Assembly (NCBI GenBank): GCA_001512635.1
Contig: LFSA01000078.1
Span: forward strand, 1-32,874
Direction of reading: 5' to 3'
DNA length: 32,874 nucleotides
Source: Pelotomaculum sp. DTU098
GTDB lineage: Bacteria > Bacillota > Desulfotomaculia > Desulfotomaculales > Pelotomaculaceae
Within the stretch, counting starts at the first letter, position 1, and every line of letters starts with the position of its first letter. The notes beneath the pieces were generated by a model. The model was not told the origin of the DNA. It worked only from the letters and a program-made list of their open reading frames with translations, and searched no databases. The position numbers and the translations under genes were made by a program. Below are positions 1 to 8,295 of this stretch, in pieces.

Positions 1-74
1 TCCTTTTCTGAGACGGTTATAGTTATCTCTCTTTATCAAACAGTGCCTTGACACTATCGGCAAAAGGTATACCA

Positions 75-103
75 TTGATTAACATTCAAAAAAATGTTAT
101 AAT
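75..103 (+). promoter_or_regulatory. Sigma-A promoter of the first ArsB/NhaD permease
   Basis: TTGATT at 75-80 and a perfect TATAAT at 98-103 are separated by exactly 17 bases. The predicted transcript starts near 110, which gives a leader of about 220 nt before the permease start codon. The long leader fits the attenuator-like folding described next. Confidence 0.75.
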
Positions 104-109
104 ATATAA

Positions 110-271
110 AACTTTTATATGAGCGCATCGTGTTGAATGAATAATTTCATTCAAGGAACCGGCTTCTGGGGTGGGAAGTCTTTCAAGAATCCTGCCCTTC
201 TTTATTTAATAACGAAATAAGTATATTCCGGGGCGGGCAAAGTTTAAACATGGTGCCCGTTCTTTTATCTT
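110..271 (+). promoter_or_regulatory. Attenuator-type structured leader
   Basis: The leader holds a perfect 9-bp hairpin (arms 133-141 and 146-154). The segment CCTGCCC (191-197) can pair over 7 bp with GGGTGGG (169-175) or with GGGCGGG (231-237); both pairings include G-U wobbles. GGGCGGGCA (231-239) is also the 5' arm of a terminator with 254-262, followed by TTTTATCTT. Terminator, antiterminator and anti-antiterminator are thus mutually exclusive, the usual architecture of a riboswitch or protein-dependent attenuator. I do not recognise the upper part as a known riboswitch class: it lacks the T-box AGGGTGG-ACCGCG box and the fluoride core. The ligand is unknown; an ion would fit the downstream permease, but that is inference. 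Confidence 0.6.
231..271 (+). terminator. Conditional intrinsic terminator in the permease leader
   Basis: Stem 231-239 pairs with 254-262 over 9 bp (two G-U), with a 14-nt loop, followed by TTTTATCTT at 263-271. It lies between the promoter at 75-103 and the start codon at 334, so it can only act as a regulatory terminator for the gene downstream. Confidence 0.65.
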
Positions 272-333
272 GAACAAAAAATGAATAGAAAAAGCTGGGA
301 TTATTTATAAGCCATATCATGGAGGGATTAGTA

Positions 334-1719
334 TTGCACGAGCAGCAGTTAGTTATCGCCACTGCGGTCTTTTTGCTAACCTATGCTGTTATCGTATCCG
401 AAAAAATTCACCGGACGGTGGCAGCCTTTTCTGGGGCGGTGGTGGTACTACTTCTTGGGATCATTGACCTGGAAAAGGCGATCCGGGCCATCGACTTCAA
501 TACCATCGGTTTGCTGGTGGGAATGATGATTATTGTCGGCATCACCCGCCATACCGGCGTTTTTGAGTACCTGGCGATTAGAGCCGCAAAGGGCTCAAAG
601 GGTGAACCGCTCCGGATCATCGCGGCACTCTCTTTAATTACGGCGGTATTGTCCGCCCTCCTGGATAATGTTACAACGGTTTTGTTGATTGTGCCTGTTA
701 CCTTTGCAATTGCCAGGCAACTGGAGGTTACCCCCATACCTTTTCTGATAGCTGAAATCTTAGCTTCCAATATTGGGGGGACGGCTACATTGATCGGTGA
801 CCCGCCCAACATTATGATCGGCAGCGCTACGGCGCTTGGCTTCATGGATTTTGTTTTCAATCTGACACCTATTGTAGTAGTCATCTACGTCTTAACCATT
901 TTGATCATCCGCCTGATTTACAGAAAACAACTGGTGACGAAGCCCGAACTGCAGGCCAGGATTATGGATTTAAACGAAAAGGAGGCAATTAAGGACCCTG
1001 TCCTTTTGCGCAGATCGTTAATCGTGCTTTCCCTGACCATCTTCGGGTTTGTTCTGCATCAGTATGTTCACCTTGAATCCTCGGTCATTGCCCTGGCGGG
1101 CGCCAGCCTACTCCTCCTGATTACCCGGCAGGACCCGGAGCACCCCCTGCAATCCGTAGAATGGCCTGTTATTTTCTTTTTTATTGGTCTTTTTGTGGTG
1201 GTGGGCGCCCTGGAGGAGGTCGGAGTTGTTGAGGCTGTGGCCAGTTGGGCTCTGGATTTAACCGGCGGCAATATCTTTTCAACGGGAGTTCTGGTACTCT
1301 GGTTGTCGGCTATCGCCTCGTCCTTTGTTGACAACATTCCCTTTGTGGCCACGATGATCCCGTTAATTCAGGACATGGGACGCCTGGGCGGAATCACAAA
1401 TCTGGATTTCCTCTGGTGGTCCCTTTCCCTGGGGGCCTGCCTGGGCGGCAATGGCACCATCATCGGGGCTTCGGCCAACCTTATTGTAATTGGTATGGCT
1501 GAAAAAAGAGGAGAGCTGATTAGCTTTATGGACTATTTCAAAATTGGTTTTCCGCTGATGCTGATGTCTATCCTGCTCTCAACAGCTTATCTGTTATTCT
1601 GGTATTTTTCTCATACTATGACGGCAATGGTCGTCACGCTGGCAACTGGAGTGATTCTGGCTTTAATTTCTAAACCGGTATTTGCAAGAATAATTGCTCC
1701 AGTGCGTAAAAACGCTTAA
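334..1719 (+). CDS. ArsB/NhaD family ion permease (copy 1)
   Basis: A polytopic inner-membrane permease of the ion transporter superfamily, ArsB/NhaD branch; members exchange Na+ for H+ or export anions such as arsenite. Substrate cannot be read from sequence. The two-repeat layout is visible: GDPPNIMIGSA near residue 155 and the matching GACLGGNGTIIGASAN loop near residue 375, each after a LDNVTT or VDNIPF segment. An in-frame ATG at 319 lies within and just before the ribosome site. GGAGGG at 321-326 sits 7-8 bases ahead of TTG at 334, and starting there aligns the protein with its paralogue at 27608-29011, which begins at the equivalent residue. I therefore prefer TTG 334. It is monocistronic behind an attenuator-like leader. 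Family assignment is firm; start choice is good. Confidence 0.9.
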   Translation: MHEQQLVIATAVFLLTYAVIVSEKIHRTVAAFSGAVVVLLLGIIDLEKAIRAIDFNTIGLLVGMMIIVGITRHTGVFEYLAIRAAKGSKGEPLRIIAALSLITAVLSALLDNVTTVLLIVPVTFAIARQLEVTPIPFLIAEILASNIGGTATLIGDPPNIMIGSATALGFMDFVFNLTPIVVVIYVLTILIIRLIYRKQLVTKPELQARIMDLNEKEAIKDPVLLRRSLIVLSLTIFGFVLHQYVHLESSVIALAGASLLLLITRQDPEHPLQSVEWPVIFFFIGLFVVVGALEEVGVVEAVASWALDLTGGNIFSTGVLVLWLSAIASSFVDNIPFVATMIPLIQDMGRLGGITNLDFLWWSLSLGACLGGNGTIIGASANLIVIGMAEKRGELISFMDYFKIGFPLMLMSILLSTAYLLFWYFSHTMTAMVVTLATGVILALISKPVFARIIAPVRKNA

Positions 1720-1745
1720 TTGAAGCAGGTATTCTACTATTGGGC

Positions 1746-1775
1746 GCAGGGTTTCCAGGAGATGGCGCCGAATTA
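1746..1775 (+). promoter_or_regulatory. Sigma-H-like promoter upstream of DUF4387 gene
   Basis: GCAGGGTTT (1746-1754), a 12-base spacer, then GCCGAATTA (1767-1775) match the Bacillus Spo0H consensus RnAGGAwww-N11/12-RnnGAATww, with one mismatch in the -35 box (AGGG for AGGA). It lies 50 bases before the start codon. The consensus is established knowledge; the assignment is inference. Confidence 0.5.
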
Positions 1776-1791
1776 ATTACCGAATTAATTA
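1768..1791 (+). repeat. Tandem 12-mer repeat
   Basis: CCGAATTAATTA occurs twice head to tail (1768-1779 and 1780-1791) with no mismatch, overlapping the putative sigma-H -10 element. This duplicates a possible -10 sequence. Confidence 0.8.
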
Positions 1792-1824
1792 AATGCTTGA
1801 TATTTTACAGCAAGGGATGAGAAG

Positions 1825-2160
1825 ATGAAAAAAATAAAAATTACAGAATTGGCCGAAGTTATTCGCAGTAAGAATTCCGGCCCCTTAGAGTTGACCCTGG
1901 ATCTTATTTTTAAAGACAGTAGAGCCTTTGAACTGGCCCGCCGTTCTGGAATTTTTACAAAGGAACTGTTTGCTGGACTTTACAACGTTAACCCGCAGGA
2001 TGTTCTCGGGGTAGTTGAATATGAGCAGGCCAACGCTATCAAGGCAACCCTCGTCCGGCCGGTAGTTTCGGGAGATCCGGGCGACACTGATATTTACGGG
2101 GCACAGCAGCATGCCCCGCTACTGAACATCGAGGTACCAGTGGAAGACCCTGGCCTTTAA
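1825..2160 (+). CDS. DUF4387 domain protein
   Basis: A 111-residue soluble protein that matches DUF4387 over its whole length. The N-terminal signature KITELAEVIRSKNSGPLELT is followed by the LTLDLIFKD and LYNVNPQDVL segments typical of the family. The biochemical role is not known; as I recall, relatives are adjacent or fused to AtuA-like proteins, but no such partner is present here. A GGATGAG ribosome site precedes ATG 1825. The gene stands alone between the permease and the stalk-protein gene, has a sigma-H-like promoter, and ends before a strong terminator. That hints at expression at the transition to stationary phase or sporulation, which is inference only. Confidence 0.8.
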   Translation: MKKIKITELAEVIRSKNSGPLELTLDLIFKDSRAFELARRSGIFTKELFAGLYNVNPQDVLGVVEYEQANAIKATLVRPVVSGDPGDTDIYGAQQHAPLLNIEVPVEDPGL

Positions 2161-2183
2161 GCTGAATCCAGGTTGGGCAAATC

Positions 2184-2233
2184 TTATCTCCAGGAAAGCT
2201 ATTGTTTTGCAGCTGCCTGGAGATAATTTGTTT
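2184..2233 (+). terminator. Intrinsic terminator after DUF4387 gene
   Basis: Perfect 11-bp stem TTATCTCCAGG (2184-2194) with CCTGGAGATAA (2216-2226), a loop holding an inner AGCT/AGCT pair, and a TTTGTTT tail. Confidence 0.75.
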
Positions 2234-2383
2234 CCAACCATACATAAATCTGGTAATATAAAAGTGTAATTATGTGGACGAGTTCTGTCCGTTTTTACCG
2301 GTCCGTGATTTGGCAAAAGGTTTCCCTTAAGACGGATGCATGGAAAACCTGGACAGAAGGTCTGAATTTAAGGAGGTTGATCA

Positions 2384-4003
2384 GTGAAAAAAGGAAAAAT
2401 CGGGTTATTGTTATTGTGTTTCATTCTGTGTTTGAGTGTGGTTTACACTGCTGCTGCGGAGACCCCGCTGCAGGCTAAACAGCTGCTCTTGGACAAGCTT
2501 AAGAAATGGGATCCGAGGACTGCGGGTGAGCTCTACAATACTTCCTCGGGTACGGTTTCCTACACCATCAAGGAACTGGACGGCCTGCTTGTTTCCGATG
2601 AACCTCTGAAATCCCTGGCCGGAGCGCAACTAAAGGTAAAATACGGATTTCACGTCCCCGAGGAGAAACTGGCGGCTAAATACGAACTTACCTTGAAGCA
2701 AGGTCAATACAGGGGAGAGGTTTATCTTGACACGACCAGGTTAATTCTGACCCAGGACGTTTTATCGTTATTGAAATTATTTGATCCAGAATTTGACACG
2801 GGCGCAGCTGAACCCCTACCCCAATATCTTTATTTGAGCGACCCTGAAATTGCTCAAATCTGGGAAAACATAGCTATCAACAGCGAGCAGGAGATTCCGC
2901 CGGAGTTGAGGGAACTGCTGGCATTCTTACTTGAAGCTGTTCCCGGGCAGTACTTTACCACCTCGTTAATTAACCAGAAGGTTATCTTAAGCCTTGATCA
3001 AGAGGGCTTGGAAGATGTCCTGCTACAAATTCTTCAAAAGGTCAAAAACGAAGACGAGAGATTTGCAGAACTAATAGCCGGTCTTCTTACAGCTTATGCT
3101 CCAGGGGAAAACAAGGCGGACATAAAGAGAGATATTCTGGACAGCCTGGAAGAGAGTATTCAGGATAGCAGCTTTAATGAAAGCAAAGATGAAATACAGG
3201 AGCTGCTAAAGAACGTAACAATCAATCAATTGAGCTGGGAAATACCGCTTTTGCCCGGCGGGGAAAGCAAGTTCAACTTGGATCTGGCTTTTGACACGAG
3301 TGGAATGGAGGCCACTGGCGAAGCTGAGGCCTTGCGCGGCAGGATCAAAGTGGAAGCCCTGGTCTCCGGTCCCGCTGATAACAAAACTGGCACCTATTCC
3401 ATCGTTTTTGACATCCGGGACGCTAAAAACCTTATCTTTGAAGGGCAAGTGGACGGGAAATACCGGCAAACGGACAAAGAGGCGAATTCATATTTCCGGG
3501 TCCGGGTCCTGGCCGGTGATTCCACCGGGGCAAATACGTATTTAAAGCTGCTGCTGGAGGGACAATCGGAGGTAAAGGCAGAGCAGAATCTACAAATCAA
3601 TATACCCGTACTGACCGAAACCAATAGCGTTAACCTGGTGGATTACCTGAATAAACCGACAGGTATTAGCGTACTGGTTGACGGTATGCCTGTTCATTTC
3701 GACGTAGACCCCTTTATTAAGGATGACAGGACCATAGTTCCGCTGAGAAATCTTGCAGAAACCTTAGGGTTTGAGGTGACCTGGACGGAACCCGACCGGA
3801 TTGACTTGAAACGGGAGGATATATCCATCACCATGTACATTGGCAATCCTGTTTATATCGCCAATGGTATTGAAAAAACACTGGATGTACCCCCGTTCAT
3901 CAAAGACGGCAGGACCATGGTTCCCCTGAGATTTATTGCCGAAGAATTCGGCTGTCAGGTGGATTATGATGAAGCTACGAAAACAGTGTTTATTACCCGG
4001 TGA
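2384..4003 (+). CDS. Secreted protein with C-terminal copper-amine-oxidase-like stalk domain
   Basis: Begins at GTG, 8 bases after AGGAGG. The N-terminus is a signal peptide: a Lys-rich start, a hydrophobic core at about residues 7-20, and an Ala-rich cleavage region ending TAAAE. The central 380 residues are acidic, mostly helical then beta-rich, and I do not recognise them. The last 110 residues are a copper amine oxidase N-domain-like module with its two half-repeats, PFIKDDRTIVPLRNLAETLG and PFIKDGRTMVPLRFIAEEFG. In Firmicutes this module acts as a cell-surface or peptidoglycan-facing stalk; it is not an oxidase. Precise role unknown. Monocistronic, with its own terminator. Confidence 0.85.
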   Translation: MKKGKIGLLLLCFILCLSVVYTAAAETPLQAKQLLLDKLKKWDPRTAGELYNTSSGTVSYTIKELDGLLVSDEPLKSLAGAQLKVKYGFHVPEEKLAAKYELTLKQGQYRGEVYLDTTRLILTQDVLSLLKLFDPEFDTGAAEPLPQYLYLSDPEIAQIWENIAINSEQEIPPELRELLAFLLEAVPGQYFTTSLINQKVILSLDQEGLEDVLLQILQKVKNEDERFAELIAGLLTAYAPGENKADIKRDILDSLEESIQDSSFNESKDEIQELLKNVTINQLSWEIPLLPGGESKFNLDLAFDTSGMEATGEAEALRGRIKVEALVSGPADNKTGTYSIVFDIRDAKNLIFEGQVDGKYRQTDKEANSYFRVRVLAGDSTGANTYLKLLLEGQSEVKAEQNLQINIPVLTETNSVNLVDYLNKPTGISVLVDGMPVHFDVDPFIKDDRTIVPLRNLAETLGFEVTWTEPDRIDLKREDISITMYIGNPVYIANGIEKTLDVPPFIKDGRTMVPLRFIAEEFGCQVDYDEATKTVFITR

Positions 4004-4069
4004 TAACTGATTCGGGGCTTTCCTTCGGGCCAACCAAAATTAATAATATTGCGTGCTGAAAATGATGAG

Positions 4070-4092
4070 GCGCTGCCAGGGGCAGCGCTTTT
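4070..4092 (+). terminator. Intrinsic terminator after stalk-domain gene
   Basis: Perfect 8-bp stem GCGCTGCC (4070-4077) with GGCAGCGC (4081-4088), 3-base loop, then TTTT. The following 110 bases to the end of the DUF1847 gene show no further feature. Confidence 0.8.
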
Positions 4093-4203
4093 AACATGTT
4101 TTACAGGTTGTGGTTCTTTTTTCCTTGCTGTCTTCAGAAAAATTATTAACTCTCATAATTGCAACAATAGATACTTCAAATAATCATCTTTATTAATCCT
4201 TTT

Positions 4204-4833
4204 TTACGTTAGTTTCAGCTTTGGTTCAAAATAGTGGGTGGCGTAAATGGCAGCCAGCGGGTTGTGTCCGGTCACCCGGTCTTTGACGGCCAGGACGGTG
4301 ATGGGAGCATCTGAATAACTGATAAAGAGGGTATCGTGACCGACACAGAGGCCCAGCAGGACGTTTAGATCGGTTTTTAATTTATTCAGGATCATGGCCT
4401 GGGCGATTGGGTTGCACATAGGTTCATGCCTGCCCGGGCGGACTTTTTCCTGGTCCAGAAGGCCCAGTTCCTCCTTGGGCCTGGAGCCGGTTTTACATAT
4501 CAGGGAAACTACCTCAAAACCGTTGTTTTCAAATATTTTAGTAACCTCCAGGGCTTCCCGCCGCAACCCGACGCAGAAGGGGAGCCCCAACCTTTTAAAG
4601 CCAGCCAGGCGGGAGAATTCCATGATCTCCCGAAGCCTGGGCCAGACCCGGTAGCCGGCAGACTCCACCCTGGCTGAAAGGCAAGCTATATTTCCGGATG
4701 ATTTTGATTCCTTGTAGACAGCGGAAGCCCTATCATAAACCTCCGGACAAAGCCGCATGGGGCAGTTTGCAGGGACCTTGTCCAATTCCCCCGTATAGCA
4801 AGAAAAAATACCACACTTAGCGCAGTTGACCAT
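4204..4833 (-). CDS. DUF1847 family cysteine-rich protein
   Basis: A 209-residue cytoplasmic protein of the DUF1847 family. The N-terminus has clustered cysteines (C4, C7, C12, C24, C29) that look like a metal or Fe-S site, and the C-terminal half carries the family signature CNPIAQA, then GLCVGHDTLF and VKDRVTGHNP. Function is not established. The reading frame is open upstream to a GTG at 4917, but AAGGAAG lies 8 bases before ATG 4833 and the family-like sequence MVNCAKCG starts exactly there, so I chose 4833. It is divergent from adhE with about 260 bases between the two starts. Confidence 0.85.
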   Translation of the reverse strand: MVNCAKCGIFSCYTGELDKVPANCPMRLCPEVYDRASAVYKESKSSGNIACLSARVESAGYRVWPRLREIMEFSRLAGFKRLGLPFCVGLRREALEVTKIFENNGFEVVSLICKTGSRPKEELGLLDQEKVRPGRHEPMCNPIAQAMILNKLKTDLNVLLGLCVGHDTLFISYSDAPITVLAVKDRVTGHNPLAAIYATHYFEPKLKLT

Positions 4834-5030
4834 AACCCCACTTCCTTTCTTAGTTGACGGTTTCGCGTCATAAACCTTTAATCCTCCAGAAGAAATAAAT
4901 TCCCTGCAATTTTGCACATACTGAAAAAACCTTTGTTCTTTTCTGATTCTTTAATATAGCACTGTTTCCCGGGGATATTTCTGATAATGCTTTGAGCAAT
5001 ACCTGCCTCCGTCTAGAATCCCTTTTCCTT

Positions 5031-5049
5031 CTGGAATATTACTTTCCAG
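5031..5049. promoter_or_regulatory. Inverted repeat upstream of adhE
   Basis: CTGGAA (5031-5036) and TTCCAG (5044-5049) form a perfect 6-bp inverted repeat with a 7-base spacer, 49 bases before the adhE start. It could be an operator. It does not resemble the Rex box (TTGTGAA...TTCACAA) often found before adhE. Confidence 0.35.
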
Positions 5050-5097
5050 GCAGGAAATACTTCATTATAAGGTTATAAGGAATCCTACGATGGGGGG

Positions 5098-7827
5098 ATG
5101 GAGTCGGTGCAGGAGGCAGTTAACAGGGAGCAACAGGAATGGATTAGCGGGATGATCGATGGCCTGGTGGAGAAGGCCCGGGGAGCTTTAGAAAAATTTA
5201 TGTCCCTGGGGCAGGAGGATGTAGACAAGATCGTCAAGGCTATGGCCCTGGCCGGACTGGATAAGCACATGGAACTGGCCAGGCTGGCCGTGGAAGAAAC
5301 CGGCCGGGGAGTATACGAAGATAAAATAACCAAAAATATCTTTGCCACGGAATATATTTATCACAGCATTAAAGCCCATAAAACGGTGGGCTTGATTCAT
5401 GAGAACGAAGAGGAGGATTACCAGGAGATTGCCGAACCGGTGGGGGTCATCGCTGGAGTAACACCGGTCACTAACCCCACTTCCACGGTCCTGTTCAAAT
5501 CCCTCATCTCCATAAAAACGCGGAACCCCATTGTTTTTAGCTTTCATCCCGGGGCCCAGAAATGCAGCGCCGCTGCTGCAAGGATCATGCTGGAGGCGGC
5601 TGTGGAAGCCGGCGCGCCGGAAAACTGCATCGGCTGGATCGAGCATCCTTCTGTGGGAGCGGCTAAAATGCTGATGGCACATCCCGGTGTATCCCTGATC
5701 CTGGCCACGGGAGGCGCAGAAATGGTCCGCTCTGCTTACAGCAGCGGCAAGCCGGCCCTGGGAGTGGGGCCCGGCAATGTGCCCTGTTATATTGAAAAGA
5801 CAGCGGATTTAAAGCGGGCGGTCACAGATTTGATCCTGAGCAAGACCTTTGATAACGGCATGATCTGTGCATCCGAACAGGGGTTGATTGTGGACCGGGA
5901 AGTAGCAGCGGAAGTGGAAAGGCTTCTGGTCGAGTACGGGTGTTATTTCCTGACCGAAGAAGAGGTTAAGAAATTGGAGATGCTTGCCACCTGTGGGGAG
6001 GCATGTTCCATGAGTCCGGATGTGGTGGGCAGATCTGCCTCCACAATTGCCCAAATGGCCGGGTTTACAGTGCCGGAAGGAACCAAAATTCTGATCGCAA
6101 GGCTGGAGGGGGTGGGTCCGGAATACCCCCTGTCCCGGGAAAAGCTGAGTCCCATCCTGGCCTATTACGTTGTAAATGATGCCGAAGAGGGAATCAAGCG
6201 CTGCGAGCAGATGGTGGAATTCGGCGGGATGGGCCACACTGCTGTGATCCATACCTCCGATAATAATTTGATCAAGGCATTTGCCGACCGGCTTATGGCC
6301 GGCCGGATCATCGTGAACGCGCCGGCCACCCACGGGGCTATAGGTGATATATACAATACAAACGTACCTTCCCTGACCCTGGGCTGCGGCTCCTACGGGA
6401 GGAACGCTACAACCGCCAATGTCAGTGCCGTCAACCTTGTCAACATCAAAAGGGTGGCCAAAAGGCGGGTCAACATGCAGTGGTTCAAGATACCTGAAAG
6501 AATATATTTTGAAAGAGGCTCCATCCAGTACCTGGCTAAAATGCCCGGGGTGCAAAGAGCATTTATTGTAACGGACAGAAGTATGGTAGAATTGGGCCAC
6601 CTGGAAAAAGTCCGCTATCACCTGGAAAAGAGACCGGTAAGGCCCGTGATCGAGGTTTTCAGCGGGGTTGAGCCCGATCCCTCCCTGGACCTGGTACTTC
6701 AGGGCCGGGATTTGATGAACCGCTTTCAGCCGGATACTATTATTGCCCTGGGCGGCGGTTCTGTTATTGATGCAGCCAAGGGTATGTGGCTTTTTTACGA
6801 GCACCCCGATGTTGAATTTGAGTTTTTGAAGCTGAAGTTCCTGGATATCCGGAAGCGGACCTATAAATACCCGAAACTGGGACGCAGGACCAGGCTTGTG
6901 GCTATTCCCACCACCAGCGGTAGCGGTTCCGAGGTCACGGCCTTTGCGGTAATCACCGACCGGGGGAGGGATATCAAGTACCCCCTGGCAGACTACGAAC
7001 TGACACCGGACGTGGCCATCATCGACCCGGATTTTGTGGAAACCCTGCCCCGCTCCCTGGTTGCCGACACCGGCCTGGACGTCCTGGCCCACGGCATCGA
7101 AGCCTTCGTTTCGGTGATGGCTTCGGATTTCACTGACGCCCTGGCGCTCAAAGCTATTGAGCTTGTTTTTCAATACCTGCCCGATTCCTGGCGCAGCGGT
7201 GGGCTGGAAGCCCGGGAAAAACTGCATAATGCTGCTGCAATTGCCGGAATGGCTTTCACCAATGCTTTTCTGGGCATCAACCACAGCCTGGCCCACAAAG
7301 TGGGAGGTGAATTCGGCATTCCCCACGGGCGCACAAACGCTATTCTTCTTCCTTACGTCATTGCCTATAACGCCGGGGTGCCCACGAAGTTTGTCTCTTA
7401 TCCGAAATACGAGCACCACCTGGCGCCGGAAAAATACCGCCGCATCGCAGCCCACCTGGGGCTTCCCGCGGCTTCTGCAGATGAGGGCGTCCAGAGTTTA
7501 ATTGAAGCCATACACCGCCTGAACCGCTCCCTGGGGATACCGGCCACCTTTGCTGAATTGGGAGTGGACAGGGAACTCTTTATGAGCAAGCTGCCTTTAC
7601 TGGCCGAGAAGGCCTTTGAAGACCAGTGTACTACCACAAATCCCCGCCTGCCCCTGATCCGGGAACTGGAGGAGATCCTGAGGCAGTCCTATGATGGTCT
7701 GAAGCCCTTCCAGGAAGAAGGGGTAGAGGCTGAGCAGGAGGACAAATTCCATTTTCCGGAATTGGAGCAGCAAATGCCTCAAACTCCGGCAGCAGGACCT
7801 GTGGAAGGCAGCACCTTTTTGCAGTAA
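5098..7827 (+). CDS. adhE: Bifunctional acetaldehyde-CoA / alcohol dehydrogenase
   Basis: Reduces acetyl-CoA to acetaldehyde and then to ethanol with two NADH, or the reverse. Residues 1-450 are the CoA-acylating aldehyde dehydrogenase, with catalytic Cys257 in FDNGMICASEQ and the GPGNVP loop. Residues 460-870 are the iron-dependent alcohol dehydrogenase, with GGGSVIDAAKG for NAD and iron ligands D661, H665, H729 and H743; their spacing matches E. coli AdhE. At 909 residues it is full length plus a Gln/Glu-rich tail of about 40 residues. ATG 5098 follows a run of G residues (5092-5097) that is a close ribosome site. AdhE proteins form long spirosome filaments in the cytoplasm. The gene is monocistronic. 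Identification is secure; direction of flux is not visible. Confidence 0.97.
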   Translation: MESVQEAVNREQQEWISGMIDGLVEKARGALEKFMSLGQEDVDKIVKAMALAGLDKHMELARLAVEETGRGVYEDKITKNIFATEYIYHSIKAHKTVGLIHENEEEDYQEIAEPVGVIAGVTPVTNPTSTVLFKSLISIKTRNPIVFSFHPGAQKCSAAAARIMLEAAVEAGAPENCIGWIEHPSVGAAKMLMAHPGVSLILATGGAEMVRSAYSSGKPALGVGPGNVPCYIEKTADLKRAVTDLILSKTFDNGMICASEQGLIVDREVAAEVERLLVEYGCYFLTEEEVKKLEMLATCGEACSMSPDVVGRSASTIAQMAGFTVPEGTKILIARLEGVGPEYPLSREKLSPILAYYVVNDAEEGIKRCEQMVEFGGMGHTAVIHTSDNNLIKAFADRLMAGRIIVNAPATHGAIGDIYNTNVPSLTLGCGSYGRNATTANVSAVNLVNIKRVAKRRVNMQWFKIPERIYFERGSIQYLAKMPGVQRAFIVTDRSMVELGHLEKVRYHLEKRPVRPVIEVFSGVEPDPSLDLVLQGRDLMNRFQPDTIIALGGGSVIDAAKGMWLFYEHPDVEFEFLKLKFLDIRKRTYKYPKLGRRTRLVAIPTTSGSGSEVTAFAVITDRGRDIKYPLADYELTPDVAIIDPDFVETLPRSLVADTGLDVLAHGIEAFVSVMASDFTDALALKAIELVFQYLPDSWRSGGLEAREKLHNAAAIAGMAFTNAFLGINHSLAHKVGGEFGIPHGRTNAILLPYVIAYNAGVPTKFVSYPKYEHHLAPEKYRRIAAHLGLPAASADEGVQSLIEAIHRLNRSLGIPATFAELGVDRELFMSKLPLLAEKAFEDQCTTTNPRLPLIRELEEILRQSYDGLKPFQEEGVEAEQEDKFHFPELEQQMPQTPAAGPVEGSTFLQ

Positions 7828-7831
7828 AATA

Positions 7832-7857
7832 AACACCCTTAGGCCTGGGTGTTATTT
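7832..7857. terminator. Bidirectional hairpin between adhE and nifX-like gene
   Basis: AACACCC (7832-7838) pairs with GGGTGTT (7847-7853), followed by ATTT on the plus strand and by TTATTTT on the minus strand. It sits between convergent genes. Confidence 0.55.
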
Positions 7858-7885
7858 AAGAAGGAAAAGTTAAAAAAACGCAGGC

Positions 7886-8239
7886 CTAGGGGTGGTTATG
7901 CTTACCGCCGCAGGAGCAGATTGCAGGTGCGGGTACAAGCTGCCCTGTTAAGTAGTCACCTGCGACCTTATCAACTTCTCCCGCAGCTCCGGTGATCACC
8001 TTGAAACCGGCTTCATGGAGCGCATTGATCATAGGCCTGCCGATTCCACCGGCAATAACTACTTCAACACCTTCGCTCTTTAGAGTCCTGGCAAGGCTGC
8101 TGTGGTTGTGCAAAGTTTCATTGTTGATTATTTTTTTCCCGGTGATCTTACCATCTGAAGTATCAAAAACAACAAATTCACGACTTCTGCCGAAGTGTGG
8201 GTTTACATTTCCGTTAATGTAAGGCATGGCTATTTTCAT
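7886..8239 (-). CDS. NifX/NifB-like dinitrogenase iron-molybdenum cofactor biosynthesis protein
   Basis: A 117-residue single-domain protein of the NifX / NafY / C-terminal NifB superfamily, which binds FeMo-cofactor precursors or other metal-sulfur clusters. It starts MKIAMPY and has HFGRSREFVVFD and the core GGIGRPMINAL; the C-terminal CSCGGKHNH could bind metal. No nitrogenase genes are near, so it is one of the many homologues of uncertain function in anaerobes. GGAGG lies 7 bases before ATG 8239; an upstream in-frame start would add eight residues but overlaps that ribosome site. It lies 56 bases after the MOSC gene and is probably co-transcribed with it. Confidence 0.85.
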   Translation of the reverse strand: MKIAMPYINGNVNPHFGRSREFVVFDTSDGKITGKKIINNETLHNHSSLARTLKSEGVEVVIAGGIGRPMINALHEAGFKVITGAAGEVDKVAGDYLTGQLVPAPAICSCGGKHNHP

Positions 8240-8295
8240 CGATAATCCTCCATTTACGAACAATTTATAAAAACAATATAGCTTGCTAAAAAACC

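Noticed and set aside
110-271. T-box or fluoride riboswitch before permease copy 1
   Set aside because: GGGGTGGGAAG resembles the T-box core only superficially; the ACCGCG part and a specifier stem are missing. The fluoride core is also absent.
4918-5097. Rex-type redox operator before adhE
   Set aside because: No TTGTGAA...TTCACAA-like palindrome; only an unrelated CTGGAA/TTCCAG repeat is present.
5809-7455. Long minus-strand open frame (548 codons) opposite adhE
   Set aside because: It is fully antisense to the well-supported AdhE reading frame, has no ribosome site, and its translation is rich in His, Gln and Gly without recognisable motifs; a by-product of codon bias.
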